NCBI GenBank assembly: GCA_023974075.1
Contig: JAMFTG010000118.1
Coordinates: forward strand, 124,001-188,000
Source: Chaenocephalus aceratus
Taxonomy: Eukaryota; Chordata; Actinopteri; Perciformes; Channichthyidae
DNA length: 64,000 nt
Reading direction: 5' to 3'
In this document: positions 1-27,001 of the stretch, in pieces
Numbering within the stretch: position 1 is the first letter of the stretch
Layout: every line of letters starts with the position of its first letter
Notes under the pieces: model-generated
What the model saw: the letters and a program-made list of their open reading frames with translations, nothing else
The model's database searches: none
What the model was told of the DNA's origin: nothing
Made by a program: the position numbers and the translations under genes

Positions 1-110
1 ACTCTTTAAAGTAGAGACACTACATACTGATATACACCTGAAGATCAGCAGGAGAGGACTCTTTAAAGTAGAGACACTACATACTGATATACACCTGAAC
101 ATCAGCAACA
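1..110. repeat. Tandem duplication of a transposon-end sequence
   Basis: A 57-bp unit beginning ACTCTTTAAAGTAGAGACAC occurs twice in direct orientation (starts at 1 and 58). The same sequence is present once in reverse orientation around 38885-38925, so it belongs to a dispersed family. It lies about 100 bp upstream of the SLC36-type exon, in its intron. Confidence 0.7.
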
Positions 111-211
111 TTTGTATTTTTGACGCTTGTTTCACAGACAAAGAGCTTGAAAGCTGATTTTTCTGCCACATAAGTCCCGTTTTTATGACTATTTTTCTGC
201 TCTTTTTCCAG

Positions 212-381
212 GACCTACCAGGGGGTGAAGCTTCTCTACTGTTTCGGTATCTTCATCACTTTCCCCCTGCAGTTCTACGTCCCTGCGGAGATACTCATCA
301 CCCCAGTTGTTGCCCGTGCGTTAGTGAGATGGGAGCGACCCTTGGACATGTTGCTGCGCACCGTCCTCGTCCTTTTCACAT
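212..381 (+). CDS. slc36a4: Internal exon of proton-coupled amino acid transporter (SLC36A4-like)
   Basis: This 170-bp exon starts after a pyrimidine-rich acceptor (AG at 210-211) and stops at a strong donor, GTAAGT at 382. It reads in one open frame with one split base at each end: T-Y-Q-G-V-K-L-L-Y-C-F-G-I-F, then Q-F-Y-V-P-A-E-I-L, ending V-L-F-T-C. The KLLY(S/C)FGIF...QFYVPAEI core is typical of a late transmembrane segment of SLC36 (PAT) transporters, which move small neutral amino acids, with protons in PAT1/2; SLC36A4 is a high-affinity Trp/Pro type on endolysosomal or plasma membranes. SLC36A4 is chosen over other members because MTNR1B and FAT3 follow, as in human 11q. Earlier exons lie left of the window. 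The terminal exon, expected before the convergent melatonin receptor gene, was not found. Family assignment is firm, paralogue is inferred. Confidence 0.82.
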
Positions 382-769
382 GTAAGTGCAGGGTTCAAGT
401 TATGTGGGATAATGCATTTCTCAATGTAATGAGTATTATGTACGTTAACGAGGTAAAAAGGCTAAACGAAAAATATGTTTTCCGAAATAACTACCGTATT
501 TTCTGGACTACAAGCCGCACCCGAGTATAAGTCGCTTTTGTCAAAAAACTTGTCGTTAAGAGAAAAAACATATCATAAATGATAAAAAGAAAGAAATTGT
601 AAGGGAATATTTCTGTCTTACTTCTAGATATTTAACCTTTCTGCCTGTTGGCGTTAATCACCAACCCTGACGTCTGTTATCTCCTTTAAGGAATGTGCTG
701 TTGCACTTAGTCTCAGTTTTATTATCGGCCACAGAGGGTTTTACGACTGTGAGAACGCTGGCTTTCACA
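382..769. other. Intronic or flanking sequence, no feature seen
   Basis: Sequence downstream of the SLC36 exon donor. I looked for the next SLC36 exon (an I-P-x-L-D / S-S-x-L-A-L type segment) and see none. Confidence 0.4.
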
Positions 770-777
770 GGCAGGTG

Positions 778-1642
778 CAGACCCGGCGTCATGGGTGGGC
801 CAATCCAGGATTTGGGCCCGCTGTTTAAATCAGGGCTGAATACAACATTTTAATTGTTTTATTATTATGTTCAGTGGCGGCGCCAGGGTATACTGGATAC
901 AGCCATACCAAGAAATGGCTTAGCCCCACCATGAAAAATGATGTTAAAGTAAGCAAAATAAAGCCCACCAACTCGCACCGAGTAAATTGCACAGATAGCA
1001 GTTAGTAAGATTGATTTCAGTAGTCACTTGTCTTGAAATACCGAAGACTAGAAACGGTTTTGAAAACTTTTGTCACGTAATGATCGTCTTCTCAATAGAA
1101 CATCATTGATAATGTCTTCTGGCCAATCAGAATAACGGCGTGGTGTTGTTGCAGGAAGTCCCGACGGAGAATACTTTTGCTGTAGTACATCTCTATATAC
1201 ATCGATACAACATTACGTGTTGATAGAAAACACGTAATGAAATAAGACCCCACGGTTTGATGATTGATAGGTGTGTGGGCTGTCTTTCATTTTGACACAT
1301 AGAACAATGGGGGCTATCCACCCTTATCCACAAAGTAAAGTCATTCACACAGCCTCTTCCCTCTTCTCTCTGTGAGGAGCAGCAGGTTCAGCTTTCAGAA
1401 CAAAGAAACAGAAAACTAAAATGTCATTCATTTTTTTTAAATATGTCGTGTAGCAATAGATTTATTTATTTTTCTTCTCAAGAGAGTACCAGAATGTGTA
1501 TTTTATGTTAGTATTTCAAAAGATCTCCTGGGGGACAATCCCCTCGAGCAATTCAGATTTCCCGGGAAATGTAAGTTTCGGGGTGGGCCCGCCCTGTTAA
1601 ATCAAATGCCCGCCCAGAGACGTATGTCTGCCGCCGGGTCTG
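778..1642. mobile_element. hAT-type non-autonomous DNA transposon with 8-bp target duplication
   Basis: The ends are inverted copies of CAGACCCGGCG, and the element is flanked by a perfect 8-bp duplication GGCAGGTG (770-777 and 1643-1650), the signature of the hAT superfamily. No transposase frame is visible inside. It carries short internal inverted segments (GGGTGGGCC near 795 and GGTGGGCCCGCC near 1580). Length is about 865 bp. Confidence 0.85.
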
Positions 1643-1650
1643 GGCAGGTG

Positions 1651-2867
1651 ATTGAGCATTTCCAGATATCGGGATATCTTCAGTGTTCCCAGTATTTACC
1701 CACCATCCCCCAATATGTGGATTAACTATCTGTAAAAGATCTATCGAGAGATAGGCTGGTCAGATTTGACATGGCAACCCACCAGGACAGTCAGAATCTC
1801 TGGCTGTGTGACTTGTGATGTGAATTTCTCCGGCCGTATACTTGTAATAAATATCAGTGTTTGACATCAAAGCTCCAACTCTCCTCGTGTCTCTCTGAGT
1901 CCTGACTCTCATTGCTGCAGAAGTTTCCCTTACAAATTGGCGTTGTCGGCAGGATACCAACAAATCTTCAGAAACTGGTAAGTGTAATTTCAAATCCACA
2001 TTTGGACATTGCCTTACCAGAATCTGTGATTGACGGTATCCTAAAATTACCTGTGAAACTGAGCGGCTGTATTTCGTTTTTGGTTAATGAACATTTGGGG
2101 ATAAGAAAAAAAAACCCAGAGGATCAGTGTCTGGGGACTTTTTATCCTGGTTGATTTTCTCTGTGTATGCTGCTCGGGATGGAAGTACCATACAGCACGC
2201 ACAGCTCATGTTCAGAGTAACCTTAAAGAAAGGCATCAGTAAAGTAGAACTTCTGTATGAAAGCAATGTAAAGATTTGTATTGAATGAATCGCCAAATTC
2301 TGTGGCTTAAAAATAAGCAGCCCGAGATATTTCCCCCCATCGCCTCTGTGAGCACGGCTCCAGCTGCAGCCGCGGGTGTGTGTGTAAATATCCCCCCGTG
2401 TCTGGGTGGCTGCAGCCGTGCAGCTGAGAGGAAGAAAGTCACAGCTTTTTGTCTATAAGCTTTAACTCACACCACCGCCATCTCTATTAAAAACGAGATG
2501 GTCTAAAAGCACTCGTTGTTTGTTTCGTCTTCTACATTGCTGGCAAGGCTGGGGCAGCGCGAGGTGCGTGCATCACCGAATGCGCCACAGCTCTCTACTC
2601 TGCTGGAGGAACATTTCCTATGTTGCTTGTGAAGAGTTTATCGCCGGCCACTTGAGGGCAGCGTCACTGCTGTCGCTGCCCGGATATGCCGTGCTTTGAC
2701 CCGGTAGTGCCTAGCGGCCATTTGTTTAGTGTGTCTTTAATATATGTAATTGAATATATGTATATTGGTCATGACATGTATGTATGTAATACTTTGTCCG
2801 CTTATCCTGCGGCATTGCTCTGTTTCAGGGTGTCGTCATCTTTGTCATTAAAGTACCAAGACTGACA
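1651..2867. other. Non-coding, possibly LTR-derived sequence
   Basis: No gene is seen. An AATAAATATCAG motif near 1846, a pyrimidine-rich stretch, then TGGCGTTGTCGGCAGGAT at 1936-1953 resemble the R/U5 end of an LTR followed by a primer-binding site. A GC-rich stretch near 2340-2430 contains inverted copies of a CTGCAGCCGTG-like sequence. Whether this belongs with the Gypsy-like remnant that begins at 2868 is not shown. Confidence 0.3.
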
Positions 2868-4834
2868 TTGAGGAGTGTGTTTTTTCATGACGACACCATG
2901 GTCGTTGTTGGATGCCCTATCCCCGGCTGCGAGTTCGAATCCCAAGACTTGTCTGAAGCACTCGTCATTGCTATATTGACGATTCATGGATTTAGCCACC
3001 AGCACGCAGCGCCTGTCATGGCCGCGCCAGCCCAGGCCCCAGCCCCTCCCGGCCCGAGACTCGATCGGCCCAAAGTCGATGTGGGCGTGTCGATAGAGGA
3101 ATGGAATGTGTTCATCCGCCGTTGGGACGTATTCCGCGCCGGCTCAGGCATAGGGGATGCCCAGGCCCCCTTCCAGCTGTTTCAGTGCGCTGGGCCTGTA
3201 CTTGGAGACAGCCTGTTGAAAGCCGCCCCCGACGCCGCTTCCGGACCCTTGCCAGACCTAATCACCGTCATGCGTTCCCTCGCTGTCATCCCAGTCGCTA
3301 CATGCGTCCTGCGCACCGAGCTACTTCAGTTCCGCCAGGAACGCGATGAGACATTCCGTGCATTCGCTGCCAGAGTGCGGGGTAAAGCAGAGACATGCGC
3401 ATATAATGCGGTATGCGAGTGGTGGTAAGGACGTGGACTATACCGACCACATCATCCGTGATGTTCTGCTTAATGGCATTTATGACTCGGACATACGCCG
3501 CGAGATGCTGGGGAACCTGAACGTCCTGTTTAAGCCAGTTAATGACGTAATTGCCACTCGTCGAGAACAGAGAGATTGCCCGTAACGCTCTCCCGTCGTC
3601 CTCCCTATCAGCCATGTCGTCATTCGGCGCCTGAAGACGACTCCACAGACGAGCCCCGCCCCGAGTCTGCGGACCGGGGCTAAACGTGCCACGTGCCAGG
3701 AATGTAAGAGCGTCTTTAACGTCTTCACGGAGGGGCCTCGCGGGTGGAATCCTAAGCCTCACCAGGTATGCATCGGCGCTATAGGGCCCGCCGGACGACA
3801 GAGGCCGTCAAACAGCCGTCGTCCGACAGTCAACAGGCTGCCATGGGTCGGAGCGCGGTCTCCAGGTCTCATCGTTGCAAGCTGGGGCCAGCCCTGGCCG
3901 ACGTCACAGGATCCATCGCCGACGCCGGCCCCTACGTCGCAATGGATGTGTCAACAGGCAAGCACCTATCAGACTCGAGCACCACATCTTCTCCAAGGTC
4001 GAATGGAGACGGGGCCCGTCTGAGAAGACCACCCCCGAGCATTAATCACCATCTTCATGGACATTCAGTCGGGCTGAGGGATGGCACCGTCAACCGTGGG
4101 CTCGGCCGACGGAGCTCGGATTATCCGCCGTCGCGGACACTGGGCAATCTCAGTCCGGACCTTTGGTCGCTGGAGGCGTTCCTGGCCTGCGGTTTCTCGC
4201 GGGACCGACCTGCGACCCGTCAGCCTCAGCCTGACAGCCGCCAACCGCTCCCCTATATCCATCGAGGGGGAGTTCTTCGCTAGGCTCTCGACAACCTGCA
4301 GCGGGGGGCGTGTCACATCCTGCCGTTCCATGGTATATGTGAGCAGCTCGGTCCGGGCCATGTACCTCTCCTACGAGTCGTTGCTCAACCTCGGCCTCTT
4401 GCCCGTGAACTTCCCATCGGACGACGTTGCAGGGGGGCACAAGGATAGACACGGCTGACACGCCAGACCAGCCCTTGTCCGTCAATGTGACGAGGTCAGC
4501 CAACGGCGGCTGCGTGGGGCCAGGTGACCCCCGGGACGCCCAGTGCACATGTCCTCAGCGCACGGTCCCCCCGGAGCACCCCGTAGCACTGCCGTTCCCT
4601 TGTAAGCCAGAGAACAATAACAGGATGAAAGATTGGCTACTCGGGAGATATTCCTCGTCAACGTTCAATACTTGCCCCCATCGAGCACTACCATGCATGG
4701 AGGGGCCACCTATCGAGATGCACGTGGACCCCGCAGCTACACCTGGGCATGTCACCGCGGCTACAGTGCCTCTACACTGGCAGCGGAGGGTCCACGATAA
4801 CCTACTGCATACTGCAAGGAGACGTATTGTGTGA
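2868..4834 (+). mobile_element. Degenerate Ty3/Gypsy-like LTR retrotransposon, gag to start of RT
   Basis: A GC-rich block is readable in three frames with breaks between them. Gag-like sequence runs from about 2868 to 3585 and starts with a C-P-I-P-G-C finger; it shifts frame near 3420 into Y-T-D-H-I-I-R-D-V-L-L-N-G-I-Y. A Cys-x-x-Cys segment lies near 3694-3705. An aspartic-protease-like D-T-G is at 4136-4144, with the frame lost directly after it. The last part (about 4427-4800) ends in a region resembling the start of reverse transcriptase (E-M-H-V-D-P-A-A-T-P then P-L-H-W-Q-R-R-V-H). RT core, RNase H and integrase are absent. It is a dead, 3'-truncated element; the exact Gypsy lineage was not resolved. 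Confidence 0.7.
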
Positions 4835-5614
4835 AAAGAAATGTAAGATGTTGTTTAATGGCTGATATATTTATGATCCATGTCACATTTTCAGTTCCTC
4901 ATGTTTGTCTAGAAGTCTTCTCATCAGGGCTCTATAAATACAGAACTACGGCAGATATGTAATATTTAATGCAGCCGAACCGTGTATTACAATGCCGTTA
5001 TGTGATGACTTTTAAAGAGAAAAGCAAGCACACTCGGAATAAAGTATTATTTTATTTTTTTTAAATGTTTTTCGGTCTGTTTCTGGTATTTGTTAATGAC
5101 GATGTGATGTGAGATGTGAGACTGGAATTGCACAGGGGAAAATAACGTATCTATGCCACAATTTTAGATGTGGATTTTGTTAAACTAATATGTTTGCGCT
5201 GTGGACCAACAATACATTGACGGGGAAAAGGGGTAGCAATAAAGATAACACCATCAAACAGTTACACAACATAACAGAATAATATCGATAGCCTCCCTAG
5301 CAACCACCTTGGTAACAATGAAAACTTTGAATGGACACAATTTCCTGAAGTAATCTTCGTAATAACTAGCAAACTAAAGATCATGTAGGCATACATCCAC
5401 TGCACACATAATCTGAAATAATATTAGGGTATTTGTTATTCTTGCGTCCAGGAGAGAAGCTTAGGATAAATGACACCAATGGAGTCTCTGGCATAAGGTT
5501 CAAATGGGTACTTTAATTAAAATGGCGCGGTAATGAATCAGACAGAAGGTAGTGAGGAGAGAAAGGCTGCAGCTTCCTCTCGCAGTGGCCGCCGTGGATT
5601 AGTGCCCGACACAC
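4835..5614. other. AT-rich non-coding stretch
   Basis: No coding or RNA gene and no clear repeat boundary seen. Short AATAAA-type motifs occur near 5037 and 5237 but cannot be tied to a transcript. Confidence 0.35.
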
Positions 5615-5617
5615 ATT

Positions 5618-6594
5618 AGGCTTGTTTGAGACACATTGCGGCTCGCCTCGAAAGTAGACGAGAGTAGCCGATCGCAGCCGGGGGAGGTGTCAAAAAGCTT
5701 GCCTGAAGTCGGACAGCTCCGAGTCGGCTTCTTCTTCTTCATCTTCTTCTTTGCATTCTTCTTCTTCTTCTCTCGGTTTTTTGGCGGATTGCAATTTGCA
5801 AACAACTTGAAGGTGCATACCGCCACCTCCGGAGTCGGCTTGACTCGGTTTGCATTTATAAAGAATGCACACATGTGTTTAATCGTTAATGTCAGATATG
5901 TACTAAGTAAATACATTTGTTCCTGCTCAAGATTAGATTAAACTTTATTGTTATTGCACAGATTACAGGTACTGAGACAACGAAATGCAGTTTAGCTTCT
6001 AACCATGTGCAACAAGCAGTAAAGTGAAAAGTAATGTACACCATCTACAGAATAAAATATAGAATGAATTGAATGATGAATAAACAGTGTGTATGAATAC
6101 ACTAGATATCAGCCTGTGAGCAGTATGAACAGTGTGTATGAATATGCTAAGATATATAAAGTATGAAAACGGTAAGCAGTATAGTATAAAATATATAGAT
6201 ATTAATTGCATGATGATAAACAATGATGACAAATGGGAATGGATGTGGCGACGTAGAACTGACACAAAACAACAACAAACTTTTGCCAGCCAATTGGAGA
6301 GTTTCATCAGCAGCACGTGGTAAAAACCACCAATGAGCGCTCAGCTCGAGATACCAGCGAGCCGTTTCCCATCAAGCATTTCGCTTCCGCAGCTCGTGGA
6401 GAGCAACTGTGCCAACTCGCCTCGCCTCGCTCTCAAGGCTGCGGGCGTCTTTGTCCCGCGATATTTCAAAGTCTCATGTGGGCGGGCCTCCAGAGCAAGT
6501 CGGACAAAATGACTAACCATCATGCAACGCACTAGCAAGACGTTGATCGCAACTGCGCAGGTCTGCGCAGGTCTTGCTTGTCTCAAACAAGCCT
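5618..6594. mobile_element. Non-autonomous DNA transposon with 16-bp terminal inverted repeats
   Basis: AGGCTTGTTTGAGACA at 5618-5633 is matched exactly in reverse complement at 6579-6594. Both ends are flanked by ATT (5615-5617 and 6595-6597), a possible 3-bp target duplication. The outer parts are GC-rich and the core (about 5930-6240) is AT-rich and looks like a second repeat inserted into it. No transposase frame. The short duplication suggests a PIF/Harbinger- or ISL2EU-like origin but superfamily is uncertain. Confidence 0.75.
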
Positions 6595-6597
6595 ATT

Positions 6598-7615
6598 CGT
6601 TCTTCCCGCCTGCCTTCATCCCCCTTTGCTCCTCCTCTCTGGGGCCGTGACGTAATCTTCCGCCCTCCTTTCACCAATGTCCGATATCGCACATAACAGA
6701 GGATTTCGACATTTACATTCATTGCTTACTTCCACACGCCTTTTCTCCTCCTTATCTCTTTCATGACTTTTTATTTAATACATTTTAACGGCTGTTAATC
6801 GTGTTTTCCGTAAAACCTGAAGTCAAGCTACTGTTGGTATTTCGGAGATCCCTTCCGTAATAGCTTTTCAAAATAAACTTTAACCACAGACGAAAGCTAA
6901 CCGGAAGTATTTTCACAATAAAACAGTTATTAAATTACTGTATGTTTAATCATTAAATATTGACTTTAATTTCTAACAATAACAACTCATATTTCTCGCA
7001 TCAAATGACATCAACATTTTAATTTAAATTAATGGCCAAACTAACTTTAAAATAGGCATTTTCCACCGAGAATAAAACGAATGTCGGCCATGTTTTTTTT
7101 TTTCTGCAGGGAGAAATGTGAAGATCACGTGACATAGACGCCAGCCATTGGAAATGAATGGTGAAAAAAACGTAGGGATCTTACAATTTCAGAGGCGTTT
7201 TTATTACTACGTTGTTATTACACGTTTTTTTGTGAGACTGGGTCGGAGGCTAAGGACATATACACACGCGTTAATAACGCCACTAATTATTATACTAATC
7301 GCATGTGTATTTTTTGTCCTCGGACGTCCCGTAGTTTCAGAGCGCATCGAGTTTAAAATAGCATCTGACTGATGCTGACAGCCCCGCTCCTACTGCCTGC
7401 TTGCGGCAGACCACACTTCCACGCTCACCAGCAGGCACCGACTGGCCATCTGGAGGACCGGGAGGGTGTGAATGTGTATATGTATATTTGTAATGTTCAG
7501 GAGTTGTTATGTTTAATATTCATGAGTATAAACAAACATTTGCATAAAGCATATTTGTCCACTCATATGTTGATAAGAGTATTACAAATTTGAAAATATC
7601 CCTCTAAGAAACATT
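6598..7615. other. Non-coding, probably old transposon sequence
   Basis: No gene recognised. AT-rich, with poly-T near 7093-7105. The right part leads into the repeat end at 7625-7690. Confidence 0.35.
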
Positions 7616-7624
7616 TAGAACAGA

Positions 7625-7690
7625 TAAAAAATGTGCGATTAATTTGCGATTAATCGCGATTAAATATTTTAATCGACTGACAGCCCTAAT
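7625..7690. mobile_element. Terminal part of a DNA transposon (ATTAATCGCGATTAA-type end)
   Basis: Overlapping copies of GCGATTAAT / CGCGATTAAAT are followed by GACAGCCCTAAT, a terminal sequence common in fish DNA transposons. The opposite end was not located, so this is reported only as a fragment. Confidence 0.4.
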
Positions 7691-7734
7691 TGTAATATTA
7701 TATTTTAACTGTACTATGTACTGTTTTATTGTAG

Positions 7735-7915
7735 TAGTAGTAGTAGTAGAACCTTTATTTATCCAGGAAAATCAATTAAGAACAAATTCTTATTTACAAT
7801 GATGACCTGACAGGAGGCACAGGCTTCCTGAGGGGATGGGGTTTGGGCACTACAGAGCCCAGGAGACAACACAATCACATCGAGCAAAGATGACAGGCAT
7901 AGCAGTTAAACATAT
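7735..7915. mobile_element. Interspersed repeat tail with TAG microsatellite
   Basis: A short (GTA)n run at 7730-7748 precedes a segment with the TTTATTTATCCAGGAAAATC motif typical of a dispersed vertebrate LINE-like 3' region. No reading frame is preserved. Confidence 0.4.
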
Positions 7916-8531
7916 ATAATCTCTAAAACAATATTGCTGTGGTTCAATCAGTCATTCAAATTGACCTGTATTTTAATCTTGTTTTATAATTGCTAGTGTG
8001 ATAGAGATTATGCAATGTTTTTAGTGTTTGTTGATTGTTATGTACCTCAGGACTGCAGATGGAAATGAGCTATTAGCTGAAATCTGGCATAAATCGTCTC
8101 TTCTCTTTTCTGAGATCCTTGCTTAAATAAATACATAAATAAATATCCAAAAAGCACCAATATTCTATTTAATACATTTCTTTTTAAAAGAATAGTCATT
8201 ATTATTCATTCGCAGCATTTCCTGTCCTTCTGCGTAAACAGAAACAGCGCTGACGTAATTGTTTAGGTCATAAAACAACTCAGTAGAAAACTGTTATGCA
8301 TCGGGGGGAAGATGAGCACAATGAATAATCAAACATCAACATTTAAAGTCTGTAAATATCCAACTGAGTGTGTTGCTGAATGTTTTCTAAAATGCTGCAT
8401 GTGTTGTCAAGTTGCTGAAGATGTGTCTTCATGTGCAACATTTGTATTTTCATATTTGCATCGTTTTTGAAGCTGTGTTCTGGGTCGTTGGCACCCGGCA
8501 GCCACCTTAACGTCCCCCTCTGCGTTTCGTC

Positions 8532-24404
<15,873 letters not shown>

Positions 24405-24534
24405 CAGTGGAGGAAAAAGCCACGGGTCGAGGAGTCGAATTGGGTCGTCGAAGCGGAAAATCGGTCCATGGAGCATCACTGGCTGGAAGTCAAGCGGAAG
24501 GGGAGGGACATTAGAACGGGACACGTCATATAAT

Positions 24535-24660
24535 CTAAGGCAAGGCACATTTATTCGTACAGCACCTTTCAACACAAGGCAACTCAAGAATACAAGAATA
24601 AAAGATATTAAGAGCATTAAGAAATTACGGAAAGAAATAGTGCAGCAGAAACATATCATA
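24535..24660 (-). mobile_element. LINE 3' tail, 130 bp upstream of the mtnr1b start
   Basis: In reverse complement it reads TTGCCTTGTGTTGAAAGGTG followed by a TGCCTTGCCTTAG end, the tail of the CR1/L2-like LINE seen complete at 19390-19463. It carries a TCTTAATATC variant related to the sequence at a FAT3 donor (59600). Confidence 0.7.
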
Positions 24661-24764
24661 AATATTACCCTTACAGCAAACCTGAATGAATGCTTGAGAA
24701 ATACGAGGAGAGGAAGAGAGCAGTGGGAACTGTTTTTTCAAGATTCAAGGCTTCATCGTCACAG

Positions 24765-25372
24765 TAACGCCCCGTCTACACTACAGGCATCGAAAAATGC
24801 TTTCAACGCTTCGCCCGTTCATTTGAATGGGGTGACGTAGAAGATTTTGAGTCTTCGCCGAACTGCATTGTGGGGAGTATGGCATGGCTTTGCAAGCATC
24901 GTGAGCATCAAAAGTTGAGCAATGTTCAACTTTTGATGCTCACGATGCTTTCGAAGCTGGCATCAGCCAATCAAATCCCGTTTATGCAAATCCCGCCAGT
25001 ACAAGCGCTAGCCAATCAAACCGCGTGCAAGCTGGGAGAGCCAGACCGCAGTTCATTTCCTCATATTCCAAACGAGAAGTTACGGTAGCAAATCACCCGG
25101 TTCTTTACGACCAGAACTATTAACGGGATACAAACCGGAGGAACCGGGCATGGAGGGAGGGGGCAGAGACAGTGGGTGGAACTGGTAGGTTTTCGCCTGT
25201 TTGGGGAGTTTATATCCAGTGTACTTCGTTCTAACATTGCTATTGCTTTGTATGCCGGGGGCGGGAGATTCCTGATTGGTTGTTGGTCGCCTTGGGCGCG
25301 AGAAATCGCCAAGCCTCAGACACGCCCAGCTTCAAGATTTGTTGATGGCTGTAGTGTAGATGGGCCGTAACG
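24765..25372. mobile_element. DNA transposon with TCTACACTACAG terminal inverted repeats
   Basis: Left TAACGCCCCGTCTACACTAC and right (reverse complement) GTTACGGCCCATCTACACTA are inverted repeats with small differences. Inside lies a perfect 25-bp hairpin (24894-24950). No transposase frame; the exact ends and target duplication are unclear. Confidence 0.65.
24894..24950. repeat. Perfect 25-bp inverted repeat with 7-base loop
   Basis: Arm 1 (24894-24918) starts AAGCATCGTGAGC; arm 2 (24926-24950) is its exact reverse complement. The loop is GCAATGT. RNA from either strand would fold into a 25-bp stem. Confidence 0.95.
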
Positions 25373-26810
25373 TAGTGGCAATTACTAGTTAACTGTAAAA
25401 CAAAGTAATCAGTAACATGATGAACGTTCTGTTAACAGAAATGTAGAATCAATTTGTGTTTCACAAGTCATGTTGAGAATAAAAACACATCTACACTATA
25501 GCCAGAGAGAGAGAGGGTAAGATGACCTTCACATTTAAAACGGACCTTTTGACTTGCAGAAAACTGCAGAGCAATTGTCCAAATGTAAGTGTTTTGGGCC
25601 ATTGTATTGCATGTGCACCTGTCGGCCACCGTATGTAGAGCTGTGGGCACCACATGCATGGGTCCAGGGTCAGACCCCCCTGTCTCTACTCTGACTGAAT
25701 TCAGATGTTATAAATATATTGGAGAATACAGTTTTAAGCAGCGTTGGTGCTTTGATGACATTGTCTGTTCTTTCAGTTTTTTTGATAGTCTTTCGGCAAT
25801 TTTTCCAAACTGTGTTTGAAGTAAAATCAGATGAAAAATATGTAAATAAAATAGGGGGGAAATGATGAGTGAAAGTGCAGCAGACAGCAGTAATACATAT
25901 GTAGCATTTACCTTTCTCTCTCTACACCTGACACCGGTCGCTGCTTCTTCTTCTTCTTTTTTATTCAGTGGGAAATTGGAAGAAGCTTCTCTGAAACACC
26001 TCGATGTGTCCCTGGAAAAAAATCCCCGACTTGTTGCAAGTCCTCATCACAAATAGTCCAAGAGAGAACTGATAAAAAGGAAAAAAATGGCAAAAAAGCG
26101 AAGAATAATCCTCTTTCCACCACACGTGTATCTTAAGCTGGTTAATGCGGGGACACAGTAAATAACTTATTTATGGAGGGATGTTTTCTTTTACAATAAT
26201 GCCGGTTGTATGCGTCGCTGAGCCCGATCAGTAGCCTTACTTCCGGCGTCCATGAAGACCAGAATCACCGGAGAACTGTGCGCTTCGCTGTGCGTAATGG
26301 CACCGAACCCACGCGTCCCTTAAGTCTCCAAGAGGGACATTTCTGTGCAGCTACAGCAGTTTTTACATCCGCCTGTCTGCGTGTGTGTTCCCCGAAGTAA
26401 ACGGGAAACAGACAGCGGATTCATCTCCTGTCAAATAGTCCTCCGCGGACATTCAGGGGAAGACAACGCAATAAAGCATCTTCTAGATTGAGGGGGGAAA
26501 TGGAAAACCGTGTCCAAACCGTTCGACTGTCTTTCAAATTAGAAACATAAATCGGTAAATCTGAGGGTTTTCTCTTCTCCTGATGTTTCCGCTCCGAGGT
26601 TTCATTCATAAATCCGCTCCGTTATTCCCGAGTCCATCTTTATTAGTGTCAGAGGCCGGTGTCACGGTCACTCAGACCCTCACGCGCGGTCATCCACGCG
26701 CCTTATAGCTCTCAATAGTGACGCGCTTTCTCTCTCCTCATATCTCACTCACTCCTCCCCCTCTCGATCCCTCTGTGCTGAGGTTTAATATACAGTCTAT
26801 GGTGTAAATG

Positions 26811-26813
<3 letters not shown>
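25373..26813. other. Intergenic region upstream of mtnr1b, possible promoter area
   Basis: No coding exon recognised. The part 26170-26760 is richer in CG dinucleotides than its surroundings and looks single-copy. Since mtnr1b exon 1 has an acceptor-like site at 24483, an upstream non-coding exon and promoter could lie here; this is inference only. Confidence 0.3.

Positions 26814-26872
<59 letters not shown>
26814..26872. repeat. (GT)n microsatellite
   Basis: GT dinucleotides with one TTGC break. Confidence 0.95.
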
Positions 26873-26877
<5 letters not shown>

Positions 26878-27001
26878 TTCCATTAAGATCCAGCAACAGT
26901 GATAAGCTCTCATTGTCCTTTCCGTCCATCTTTGACCTTCCATTGTCTTTGTTCTCCTTTTCTGTCTTGGTTTATATGTCTATACAGTAGGTCTATATAT
27001 C

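Noticed and set aside
2868..3428. Possible host gene with a Cys finger and 186 codons
   Set aside because: Continues after a frameshift into Gypsy-like gag, protease and RT-start sequence, so it is transposon-derived.
5690..5916. Lys/Glu-rich frame (60-105 codons)
   Set aside because: Reflects a CTT-rich stretch inside a TIR element; no conserved features.
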